A DNA stretch of 30,350 nucleotides, taken from the NCBI GenBank assembly GCA_005239795.1, contig SBBH01000156.1, positions 1 through 30,350 of the forward strand, in the 5' to 3' direction. A program made the position numbers and the translations under genes. Below the pieces are notes generated by a model. The model saw only the letters and a list, made by a program, of their open reading frames with translations. It did no database searches and had not been told where the DNA came from. This DNA is from Planctomycetales bacterium (GTDB taxonomy: Bacteria; Planctomycetota; SBBH01). This document shows, piece after piece, positions 1 to 6,931 of the stretch (positions within the stretch are counted from its first letter, which is position 1; every line of letters begins with the position of its first letter).

Positions 1-327
1 GCCCAGCCCCGCCCCCGAAGGTATCCGCTTCACGAGGTTAATTCTCACCCCCTCCGACACCCCCGTTTCACGCAGGAAGAGATCCGCGGCCTGCCAGCAC
101 AGGTTGCGGGAATCGCGGGGGATCTCCCGAGCTGCGGCGGAACCGGAGATGCTTAAGCCGATCCTCGGGTGCGCTCCGGCGCGCCCCAGGCGCACCGTAT
201 CAGCCAGATCCACGCACTGCATGACGGTTGCCAGTTCGTGGTACCCGTCGGGGCGTTTTCCCAAAACCTCCAGGGTCAGGTTGATCTTGGCGTAAGCGCG
301 CACCGTCACGCTCCGAGGGTGCTTCAC
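1..327 (-). CDS. ispE: 4-diphosphocytidyl-2-C-methyl-D-erythritol kinase IspE, N-terminal part
   Basis: Only the first 109 codons lie in the window; the rest runs off the left edge. IspE is the GHMP-family kinase that phosphorylates CDP-methylerythritol in the cytosolic MEP isoprenoid pathway. The N-terminus carries the family hallmark AKINLTLEVLGKRPDGYHEL (about residues 13-32), with the Lys and Asn of the substrate pocket, and the last visible residues KRIPSGAGLG are the start of the glycine-rich ATP loop. I chose the GTG at 327 because it precedes the conserved AKINL by 12 residues and overlaps the miaA stop codon (GTGA), implying translational coupling. Recognition is firm; the C-terminal half cannot be assessed. 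Confidence 0.93.
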   Translation of the reverse strand, partial: MKHPRSVTVRAYAKINLTLEVLGKRPDGYHELATVMQCVDLADTVRLGRAGAHPRIGLSISGSAAAREIPRDSRNLCWQAADLFLRETGVSEGVRINLVKRIPSGAGLG

Positions 328-1295
328 CGCGGCATCTCCTGGAAGCGCGCCGCCATCGCCTCGGCGAGGGCCCCCGGCTCGGCTTCCGGAGCGCAGGAGA
401 CCCAATGGATCTCGGGGAATCGCCTGAACCAGGTCATCTGATGCTTGGCGAAATGGCGCGTGCGCTTCTTGATCTCGACCAGGGCCTCCTCGCGCGTGAC
501 CTCCCCCCGCAGGAATTTCAGCACCTCCTTGTACCCGACCGCCTGGGCGGCGGCGCGGCCGATCCCGCTCGGGGCTGCCGCGAGGCGCGCGACCTCCTCG
601 ACGAGCCCCCCGTCGAACATCCGTTCCGAGCGGCGGTTGATCCGATGGTGCAGGTCCTCTTTGTCGCGCCGGATTCCAAAAAGGATGAAGCGCTCCGCAG
701 AGCTTTCCCGGGCCGACGCGCTCCATTGCGTCTGAAGCGCCGAGATGGGGCGCCCGGTCAGCTTCGCGACCTCGAGGGCCCGGACGATCCGCCGCTCGTC
801 TCTGGGGTGGATGCGCCGGGCCGCCTCCGGATCAACGCCGGAAAGTTCGCGATGGAGCGATTCCACCCCTTCAGCGCCGGCGCGTGCGGCCAGTTCACGG
901 CGCAAGGACCAGTCGGCCCCCGGCCCCTCGAAAAACCCTGAGACCATCGCCTTCAAGTAGAGCGGCGTCCCCCCCGAAACGATCGGGACCTTTCCGCGCA
1001 AGCGGATCTCTGTGACGGCGCACGCGGCAAGCTGAGCGTAGCGCGCCGCCGAGAACGGCTCCCAAGGATCCACGACATCCACGAGGTGATGGCGGATCTT
1101 GGCGCGCTGGGCGAGGGAGGGTTTTGCCGTGCCGATATCCATCCCGCGATAGACCTTCATCGAATCGAGGGAGACGATCTCCCCCCCGAGGAGTTCGGCC
1201 AGACGCAGCGAGACCGCCTCCTTGCCCGAGGCCGTGGGGCCGACGACGAAGAGAACAGGAAGGTTCTGAGTTCTAAGTGCTGAGTGCTGAGCCAC
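324..1295 (-). CDS. miaA: tRNA dimethylallyltransferase MiaA
   Basis: MiaA transfers a dimethylallyl group from DMAPP to N6 of A37 in tRNAs reading UNN codons. The 323-residue product has the usual length. Visible motifs are the P-loop GPTASGKE (19-26), DSMKVYRGMDIGTAKP (44-59), the HPRDERRIVRALE segment, and the C-terminal QMTWFRRFP. The P-loop residue after Lys is Glu where Thr or Ser is expected (see findings). The start is GTG at 1295, preceded by GAGGAG at 7 nt. The first dozen residues (MAQHSALRTQNL) are encoded by a short-period repeat and are probably not part of the fold. The gene sits 19 nt after tsaD and overlaps ispE, which supplies the MEP pathway leading to its DMAPP substrate. 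Confidence 0.95.
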   Translation of the reverse strand: MAQHSALRTQNLPVLFVVGPTASGKEAVSLRLAELLGGEIVSLDSMKVYRGMDIGTAKPSLAQRAKIRHHLVDVVDPWEPFSAARYAQLAACAVTEIRLRGKVPIVSGGTPLYLKAMVSGFFEGPGADWSLRRELAARAGAEGVESLHRELSGVDPEAARRIHPRDERRIVRALEVAKLTGRPISALQTQWSASARESSAERFILFGIRRDKEDLHHRINRRSERMFDGGLVEEVARLAAAPSGIGRAAAQAVGYKEVLKFLRGEVTREEALVEIKKRTRHFAKHQMTWFRRFPEIHWVSCAPEAEPGALAEAMAARFQEMPR

Positions 1296-1335
1296 GTTTT
1301 TCTCCTCTAATAACTCAGGACTCAGAACTTTTTAG
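1262..1335. repeat. short-period inverted repeat spanning the tsaD stop and miaA start
   Basis: Degenerate units of the type CTGAGTGCTGAG lie at 1263-1292 and return inverted at 1312-1328. GTTCTGAG (1263-1270) is an exact reverse complement of CTCAGAAC (1321-1328). On the minus-strand mRNA the miaA ribosome binding site (plus-strand 1302-1307) falls in the unpaired centre, and the GTG start lies at its edge. The repeat encodes the last residues and stop codon of TsaD and the first residues of MiaA. Confidence 0.75.
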
Positions 1336-2385
1336 GACTTCTTGTGCATGATCGTAGGCGTCGAAATCGAGGGAGGCGGCTTTTCCGGCCGCAAACAGCG
1401 CCCCCCCCAACCCCGCCACCATTGCCGCGTTGTCGGTACAAAGATGCATCGGGGGGAGGATCAGGCGCCACCCCTTTCGGCCGCAAAGATCCTTCAGGGC
1501 CTCCCTTAAAGGGCCGTTCGCCGCGACCCCTCCGGCGACGCCGACGACGTCGACCCCCTCGGCCTCCACGGCCTCGCGGGTCTTCCCCACCAGAACATCC
1601 ACCACCGCCTGCTGGAAGCTGGCGGCGATATCGGCTTTTTCCCGATGCGCGAGCGGCCCCTCGGAAACGGCGTCGCCCCCCCGTCCCGCGACGATCGACG
1701 GAGGGCGCGCCCCCTGTCCCCGCACGCGATAGAGCACTGCGGTTTTGAGGCCACTGAAGGAAAACCGGCAGGCTCCCTCCATCCAGGCCCGCGGGAAATC
1801 GACCGCCCGCGGATTCCCTTCCATGGCGAGCTTTTGGATCAAGGGGCCGCCGGGGTAACCGAGCCCCAGGAGCTTCGCCGCCTTGTCGAACGCCTCGCCC
1901 GCGGCGTCGTCGACCGTCCCGCCCAGGAAGCGCGCCTCGATGGGGCTTTTCAGGCGGTAGAGCGCCGTGTGCCCGCCGGACACGAGAAGCGCCACGAGGG
2001 GATCCTTCACCTGCGGCGCCGCCATGATCAGCGCATAGAGATGGGCCTGCAGGTGGTCGACCGGCACGATCGGAAGATTGTGAAGAAAAGCGAGCGTCTT
2101 GGCGGCCGTCACCCCCACCAGGAGCGCGCCAATGAGGCCCGGCCGGTTCGTGACGGCGATGCAGGCGCAGTCGCCGATCCCGCCCCTTGCCTGGGCGAAC
2201 GCTTCATCCAGGACCGGGAGGATCGCCGCCAGATGCGCGCGGCTGGCAATCTCCGGGACGACGCCGCCGTAGCGCTCATGGAGCCGCGCCTGGGAGGAGA
2301 CGATGTTGGCGCGGATCATCAGGCCGTCCTCGACCAGGGCCGCGGAGGTCTCGTCGCAAGAGGTCTCGATCCCCAGAACCAGCAT
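1315..2385 (-). CDS. tsaD: tRNA N6-adenosine threonylcarbamoyltransferase TsaD
   Basis: TsaD (Kae1/YgjD, ASKHA fold) is the catalytic subunit that transfers threonylcarbamoyl to A37 of ANN-decoding tRNAs, with TsaB and TsaE. The 356-residue product has the normal length. It shows the opening GIETSCDETSAALV, the metal ligands H111 and H115 in VDHLQAHLY, LLVSGGHT, DDAAGEAFDKAAKLLGLGYP, FSGLKTAV and the C-terminal CTDNAAMVA with the third ligand Asp. It starts with ATG at 2385, 9 nt after the cstA-like stop, and is followed within 19 nt by miaA, so two enzymes acting on the same tRNA position are co-transcribed. The last few residues (KSSES) come from the intergenic repeat. Confidence 0.97.
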   Translation of the reverse strand: MLVLGIETSCDETSAALVEDGLMIRANIVSSQARLHERYGGVVPEIASRAHLAAILPVLDEAFAQARGGIGDCACIAVTNRPGLIGALLVGVTAAKTLAFLHNLPIVPVDHLQAHLYALIMAAPQVKDPLVALLVSGGHTALYRLKSPIEARFLGGTVDDAAGEAFDKAAKLLGLGYPGGPLIQKLAMEGNPRAVDFPRAWMEGACRFSFSGLKTAVLYRVRGQGARPPSIVAGRGGDAVSEGPLAHREKADIAASFQQAVVDVLVGKTREAVEAEGVDVVGVAGGVAANGPLREALKDLCGRKGWRLILPPMHLCTDNAAMVAGLGGALFAAGKAASLDFDAYDHAQEVLKSSES

Positions 2386-2394
2386 GCACGGATA

Positions 2395-4098
2395 TTAACC
2401 GACCGGCCGCCGGACGGCGCGGACCGCTTCGACCACGACGAACCCAGCCAGCGTCAGGAGCGCGCATGCCACGGCGCCATTGACAGCCGCGGTGATCGTC
2501 CCCAGCGAAGATCCGGAGGCCGCCAGCCCCGTCCAGGCCTGGCGGACCAGGGCCCAAACTGTGATTGCCATCACGAACAGCATCGGCAGGAAGATGAACC
2601 AGCACGGTTTCCTGAGCCGCCAGCGCCAGACCGTGATTCCCAAGAGTGTCAGGGCCGCCAGCAGCTGGTTCGACGTCCCAAAGAGCGTCCAATACGCCAT
2701 GTAGGGAGCGGGCTTCCCGGGAAGAGCCGGCGGCGAGGCGAGGATGAAAAAGAAAGGGACCCCGACGGTCGCCAGGGTCGCTAGGGCCGCCCCCGCTCTC
2801 GAGCGGAAGTTGAAGACCTCCTGCAGGATGTAGCGCCCCAACCGCGTGGCGACATCGATCGTGTCGAAGACGAACGTCGAGAAGGCCATCGCGCCGAAGA
2901 TGATGGCAAAAGGGAGGTTCTCCCGGCCGATCACGACAGCCAGGTAATGCCCCATGCCGCTGGCGTAGGTCGCCCCAGGGGGGCCGGCCGGCTTTTCGAG
3001 GATCATGATCGTGGAGAGCGCGATCAGGGCCACGAATCCCTCCAGAAGCATCGCGCCGTATCCGACGGGCCGGCAGTGCGACTCGTTTGAAATCTGCTTG
3101 GAGGTGGTGCCGCTGGCGACAAGCCCGTGGAAGCCGCTGCAGGCGCCGCAGGCGATCGTCACGAAAAGAAACGGAAACAACAGCCCCGTCGGCCCCGCCG
3201 CCGCCGTGACGTCGAACCCCTTGAAGGCGGGCTGCCGGATCTCGAAACGCCCGGAGAACAATCCCACGGCGCCGACCGCGAGCGCCATGTAGAGGACGAA
3301 TCCCCCCAGGTATCCGCGCGGCTGGAGCAGAAGCCAGACCGGCAGAAGCGACGCCACGAAACAGTATCCCAGGATCGCCGCCCCCCAGGCTTTTTGCGCA
3401 TGCGGGCCGGAAAAAGAGAGAAATCCCGAACACTGCGTGCCGAGCCACACCACCCCCAAGGTCGCCGGGACGAAAACGGCCGTGAGAAACCACAAAGGGA
3501 GATTCCACCGGCGCTGGACAAGCCCCATGAAAAGAGCCAACACCAGGTAAGAGGCGCTCGCGAAGGCGACGGCTCCCCCCCGTTCGAAACGGACCGTCGC
3601 TCCCGAGAGCTCCAGCTCCTCAACCTTCCCCAGGAACGTCCCGGCCGTGACATCCGTGAAGGCGATGATGACGTAGACAAGCGCGAGCCAGATGAAAATC
3701 ATCATCGCGATCCAGGCACGGCGGCTCACATGCTCCCCGACGATCTCGGCGATGGAGCAGGCCTTGTGCCGGACGCTCGCCACGAGCGCTGAGAAGTCGT
3801 GCGCCGCCCCGATGAAAACCGCCCCGAGCACGATCCAAAGCAGGCAGGGGAACCAGCCGAATTGCGTGCAGGCAACGATCGGCCCCACGATCGGCCCCGC
3901 CGCGGCGATCGCGCTGAAATGCTGTCCCAGAAGATAAAAGGGCTTTGTCGGGACGAAATCGGCCCCGTCCCGATAGGTCACAGCGGGGGTTTCCTGCTTC
4001 GGATCGATCCCATAGCGGCGCGAGAGCATCCTGCCGTAAAGGGCATAGCCGGCCGCGAGGGCCGCCATCACAAGGAGCCCCAGAAGCGGAAGTGTCAC
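2395..4098 (-). CDS. cstA: CstA-family carbon starvation transporter
   Basis: A 567-residue polytopic inner-membrane protein of the CstA family, whose characterised members take up pyruvate or peptides. The N-terminal half has the diagnostic block FYLLGQHFSAIAAAGPIVGP (about 54-73), followed by GAVFIGAAHDFSALVASVRH. Alternating hydrophobic segments run to the end. It is shorter than the roughly 700-residue E. coli CstA and resembles the compact CstA forms of other phyla. The best start is GTG at 4098, just before the first membrane helix. It lies 46 nt after the AICAR transformylase gene and 9 nt before tsaD. Substrate is not deducible from sequence. Confidence 0.9.
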   Translation of the reverse strand: MTLPLLGLLVMAALAAGYALYGRMLSRRYGIDPKQETPAVTYRDGADFVPTKPFYLLGQHFSAIAAAGPIVGPIVACTQFGWFPCLLWIVLGAVFIGAAHDFSALVASVRHKACSIAEIVGEHVSRRAWIAMMIFIWLALVYVIIAFTDVTAGTFLGKVEELELSGATVRFERGGAVAFASASYLVLALFMGLVQRRWNLPLWFLTAVFVPATLGVVWLGTQCSGFLSFSGPHAQKAWGAAILGYCFVASLLPVWLLLQPRGYLGGFVLYMALAVGAVGLFSGRFEIRQPAFKGFDVTAAAGPTGLLFPFLFVTIACGACSGFHGLVASGTTSKQISNESHCRPVGYGAMLLEGFVALIALSTIMILEKPAGPPGATYASGMGHYLAVVIGRENLPFAIIFGAMAFSTFVFDTIDVATRLGRYILQEVFNFRSRAGAALATLATVGVPFFFILASPPALPGKPAPYMAYWTLFGTSNQLLAALTLLGITVWRWRLRKPCWFIFLPMLFVMAITVWALVRQAWTGLAASGSSLGTITAAVNGAVACALLTLAGFVVVEAVRAVRRPVG

Positions 4099-4144
4099 GG
4101 GGGTGATTGTCCCCGCGCAAAAATCTGAATCAACCTCTCTTCAA

Positions 4145-5215
4145 TCAGTGCCGGCAGAATCCCCGAATCTCGGGCGCCAGATACGCCATCGCGACGCCGG
4201 CTTTTTCCAAGCATGCCCGGACCTGGGCGAACGCCTGTCCCCCGGAGGGAACGCACCCGGCGGCGCATCCGGCATCGATCAAAAGCTGAGGAGCATCGGT
4301 AAAAGGAAAAAAAGCGTCGGCCGAGAAGACCGCGCCGCACACGTCGTGACCTACCGCGCGGGCACGGTGCAGAGCTGTCTCGACGGCGTCGACCGTAGAA
4401 GGGCCGCCGCCCAAACCCAGGAGCCTTCCTTCGCGCGCCAGGGCGACCTCGTTCCCGCCGACGTTGGCGGTGAAGGCCGCAGCCCACCCCAAAAGAAGCG
4501 AGCCGAGAACCTTCCCTTCAAGCGGCGTGGGGACCCAATCGGCCTTCGCGGCCGCAAAGACGAAGGAGGCGGCGGGCTGTCTCAAGATCCCGCCGCGCAC
4601 CGGGCGGTGGTGGCAGGAAGCGGCCGCCGGGGGGGAACCCGCCAGAGCAGGATTTTCGAAAAGCTTCACCCCTTTACGCTGCGACAGGATCGCGACCGCG
4701 GCCCCGGAAAATCCCGGCGCGATGACCATGTCGAGAAGCCATTGCCGTTTCCCCAAGCGCGCCTTTCGCGCCTCGCTTTCGAAGAGCCGCCGCGCCAGAT
4801 CTTCCGTCACCTCGCAGTTCGTGATGAATTCACCGCCCCAGATCGCGCGGGGATTTCCCCAGAGGGCTCCCTCCACGGCCGCCGCCGGATCGTCCGCGTC
4901 GAAAGCGGCGCCGCAGGCGTTCCCATGCTTGGCGGCCACGGCCAAAAAGGGGATCCGTCCGAAATTCTCCAGGAAGGCCGCCGCCGCGGCCGCGAGTGTC
5001 GTCACGAGCGCATCGGCGTCGGCGAGATTCGTGTAGCAGGGGGCATTTTCCGTGCGCGCAGCGAACCGATGGAGCGCCCATGGATCTGTCGAATCGGGAT
5101 CTGCGAACTGGTCGGCCGGTTGTTGATACGGATTCTCACCGTGGGCGAGCCGCCGCACCCAGACGCCTTTCAAGCCGTCGCAACAAGGCGGCTCTTTGTT
5201 GAGAGCGTCGCTCAC
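4145..5215 (-). CDS. stand-alone AICAR transformylase (PurH C-terminal domain homologue)
   Basis: This is predicted to transfer the formyl group from 10-formyl-THF to AICAR in the penultimate step of IMP synthesis. The 356 residues match only the transformylase half of bifunctional PurH; the IMP cyclohydrolase domain is absent. Motifs in order are LAHGENPYQ, AKHGNACG containing the catalytic Lys-His pair, WGGEFITN, LLDMVIAPGF, TPLEGKVLGSLL, GLGGGPSTVDAVETALHRA and SADAFFPFTDAP. The usual GxGQxSR motif is altered to GLGGGPST, so substrate details may differ. GTG at 5215 is the only start near the first conserved motif; no good ribosome binding site is visible. The upstream region contains the first palindromic repeat element. 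Confidence in family is high, in exact reaction moderate. Confidence 0.82.
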   Translation of the reverse strand: MSDALNKEPPCCDGLKGVWVRRLAHGENPYQQPADQFADPDSTDPWALHRFAARTENAPCYTNLADADALVTTLAAAAAAFLENFGRIPFLAVAAKHGNACGAAFDADDPAAAVEGALWGNPRAIWGGEFITNCEVTEDLARRLFESEARKARLGKRQWLLDMVIAPGFSGAAVAILSQRKGVKLFENPALAGSPPAAASCHHRPVRGGILRQPAASFVFAAAKADWVPTPLEGKVLGSLLLGWAAAFTANVGGNEVALAREGRLLGLGGGPSTVDAVETALHRARAVGHDVCGAVFSADAFFPFTDAPQLLIDAGCAAGCVPSGGQAFAQVRACLEKAGVAMAYLAPEIRGFCRH

Positions 5216-5224
5216 GCTTTCAGG

Positions 5225-5431
5225 TTAGGATTCGCGCAAAAATAACTTCTGTCATTGATCGTTGTATCCATTTTCTTCCCAACCTCCTTTATTTTTGCGC
5301 GAATCCTATATAAGGCGCCGTGCGGAAAGGAGTTGGACGAAAAATCTCTCGCGTAAGATCTCCGAGATATTCGCTTATACCCTGTGAGCCCTCCTCATCA
5401 AACACAGAAGTTATTTCCGCGCGGCGCCTTA
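5225..5431. repeat. double-palindrome intergenic element, copy 1
   Basis: A 207-bp non-coding element built of two adjacent inverted repeats. Stem A is a perfect 19-bp match between 5227-5245 and 5289-5307 (AGGATTCGCGCAAAAATAA and its complement). Stem B pairs 5311-5328 with 5414-5431 (TAAGGCGCCGTGCGGAAA against TTTCCGCGCGGCGCCTTA, one G-T pair). The outer ends also match each other: AAATAACTTCTGT at 5239-5251 is the exact complement of 5405-5417, so a long-range fold competes with stems A and B. A second copy lies at 13513-13727. It separates the start of the AICAR transformylase gene from the tRNA-Phe promoter. Confidence 0.9.
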
Positions 5432-5435
5432 GGGC

Positions 5436-5463
5436 TTGAGGCCCCTTCGAGCGCCGATACACT
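5436..5463 (+). promoter_or_regulatory. sigma-70-type promoter of tRNA-Phe
   Basis: TTGAGG at 5436-5441 and TACACT at 5458-5463 are separated by 16 bp. They lie 26 nt upstream of the mature tRNA 5' end, a typical distance for a stable RNA promoter. The leader contains a small hairpin (TTCTCC and GGAGAA, 5473-5487). The -35 box starts only 5 bp after the palindromic element. Confidence 0.5.
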
Positions 5464-5489
5464 ACGGTCCCTTTCTCCTACGGAGAAGC

Positions 5490-5565
5490 GGGCAGGTAGC
5501 TCAGCTGGTAGAGCACAGGACTGAAAATCCTGGTGTCCCCGGTTCGATCCCGGGCCTGCCCACCA
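5490..5565 (+). tRNA. tRNA-Phe (anticodon GAA), CCA encoded
   Basis: A complete 76-nt cloverleaf. Acceptor GGGCAGG pairs with CCTGCCC, followed by discriminator A and genomically encoded CCA (5563-5565). The D arm is GCTC/GAGC, the anticodon stem CAGGA/TCCTG, and the loop CTGAAAA places anticodon GAA at 5523-5525. The T arm CCCGG TTCGATC CCGGG is canonical. It stands alone, with no neighbouring tRNA. Confidence 0.98.
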
Positions 5566-5580
5566 TTTCACGTATCGACG

Positions 5581-5774
5581 GCCATCTTCTACGTTGCGGG
5601 CCGCTCGCCGTGTCGCCACGAGACACAGCCTTCGCGGCCCGCGCCTTGAATCTGGCCATCGCTTCATGAAATGGACATTCCAGATCGCAGATCATCTCCA
5701 GCGTTGCTCGCCGCGGCGGGTGTCACAAGTAGGCGCGACGCCGCGGTTCACGCCTTGGATCTGGCCCAAGCTTC
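5581..5774. repeat. two divergent hairpin-forming repeat units downstream of tRNA-Phe
   Basis: Unit 1 (5581-5665) and unit 2 (5691-5774) share the outline ATCT, GCGTTGC-like block, hairpin, CGCGG, CGCCTTGRATCTGGCC and a terminal GCTTC. Each centre is palindromic with a different sequence. In unit 1, GCGGGCCGC (5596-5604) pairs with GCGGCCCGC (5634-5642). In unit 2, CCGCGGCG pairs with CGCCGCGG. There is no coding potential I trust here. The pattern resembles a dispersed intergenic repeat family rather than a gene. Confidence 0.6.
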
Positions 5775-5788
5775 GCAAAAAACTGACA

Positions 5789-6261
5789 ATGTCCCCGATG
5801 AAAGAAACGCATAAAAAATTGGCTCGTTTGGAATGGGCGGATCAAGCGACACAGAAGATGATCCGGTCTCTTCCGAAAAACCGGTGGCAGTTTGTTCCCG
5901 CCCGCGGAGCTCGGACGCTGGGTGAGCTCTTGGGCCATTTTTGGGGCCTGCAAATCGGATTTTTAAAAGCTTTTGAAACAGGAGAACTCAGCCTGCAAGA
6001 ATGGCGGACTCAAGAAACACCCATCCGAACCTCGACGGAGCTCAACCGTCGCTTCAAAACAGTCCAGCGTCAAAGAATCCTCACAGCCAGGAAACTGACG
6101 TCGCGGAAGCTCAAAAGAATGGTTTTTTTTGCAATAAGAGGGTCCCGGCGCGAGCGTTATTGGATTCTCTTTACGATGAGTACTGGCACCACCGAGGCCA
6201 ATTGACAATCTACCTTCGCTGCCTCGGCATCACTCCCGCCCCCATTTACGAGGACGAGTGA
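5789..6261 (+). pseudogene. DinB-like four-helix protein, frameshifted at a T8 run
   Basis: The two halves of one DinB/YfiT-like protein lie in different frames. The first frame, from ATG 5789 or 5798, reads KETHKKLARLEWADQATQKM and LGELLGHFWGLQIGFLKAF. The C-terminal part, EYWHHRGQLTIYLRCLGI then TPAPIYEDE, is in the -1 frame. The HHRGQL block with its metal-ligand His is diagnostic of DinB-type thiol transferases. The switch falls at TTTTTTTT (about 6123-6130), where one base less or a -1 slip rejoins the frames, giving about 157 residues, a normal family length. It is more AT-rich than its neighbours, suggesting acquisition. No convincing ribosome binding site. A sequencing error in the homopolymer is an equally good explanation. 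Confidence 0.72.
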
Positions 6262-6273
6262 TTCTGGCCAGCC

Positions 6274-6867
6274 TCACAGGAACGTCTTGAGACGGTCGAG
6301 CCCCATGTTGCCGCCGCTCACGATGCAGACAACCTTCTGCTGGGGCGCGATGGGGATTTTCTTTGCAAGAATCGCCGCGAAAGCCGCCGCGCCGGCCGGC
6401 TCCGCCACGACGCGCGCGCGGTCGGCTAAAACCCGCACCGCGCTGCGGATCTCCTCATCGCTCATGAGGATCACCTCCTCGACCAGCCGCCGGCAGATCC
6501 GGTAGTTGAGCTCTCCCGTCCAGGGGGCCGAGAGCCCGTCGGCGATCGTCTTCACGGAAGCGAGCCGCGCCGGCTTCCCTTCCTTGTAACTTGTCCAGAG
6601 CGTCGGGGCCCCCTCCGGCTCGATTCCCACAACGCTAGCGGCGGAACGCACAAGTCTCACCCCCAGAGCGATGCCCGAAATCAACCCTCCGCCTCCCACG
6701 CCACAGAGAACGAGATCCACCTCGGGACAGTCCTCCAGGATTTCCATGCCGATCGTCCCCTGTCCGGCGACGATCCGCGGGTCATCAAACGGCGGCACAC
6801 AGACAAGCCCCTCGGCCTTCTGGATTTCTTCCGTTCGTGCTGAGCCGAAAATTTTGGTGCGCAGCAC
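6274..6867 (-). pseudogene. threonine dehydratase remnant (C-terminal part only)
   Basis: This reading frame matches the C-terminal 180 or so residues of the PLP-dependent threonine/serine dehydratase family (usual length about 320). Visible are PPFDDPRIVAGQGTIGMEIL, VGGGGLISGIALGVRLV (the glycine loop that holds the PLP phosphate), AEPAGAAAFAA and IVSGGNMGLDRL. The N-terminal domain, including the active-site Lys (SxKxRGA region), is missing: homology stops about 60 bp before the start of the dehydrogenase gene at 6932, which is on the other strand. I see no continuation in any frame. It therefore cannot be a working dehydratase and is most likely a deletion remnant. It ends 12 nt from the DinB-like gene, also broken. 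Confidence 0.85.
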
Positions 6868-6931
6868 TCAAAACTTTCGTGTCGAAGCACGAGCATTGCC
6901 CTCTGCCCGACGCAGGGTACGATACGACCGC

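Noticed and set aside
1645..2784. Long plus-strand frames opposite tsaD and cstA
   Set aside because: Arg/Pro/Asp-rich products typical of antisense frames in GC-rich DNA; the minus strand carries clear conserved genes here.
4113..4126. GCGCAAAAAT motif near the AICAR transformylase stop, similar to stem A of the palindromic element
   Set aside because: Only about ten bases match and no paired arm is present; likely chance.
5225..5431. CRISPR array or REP/BIME interpretation of the palindromic element
   Set aside because: No regularly spaced direct repeats or spacers, no GTAG REP signature, and copies are 8 kb apart.
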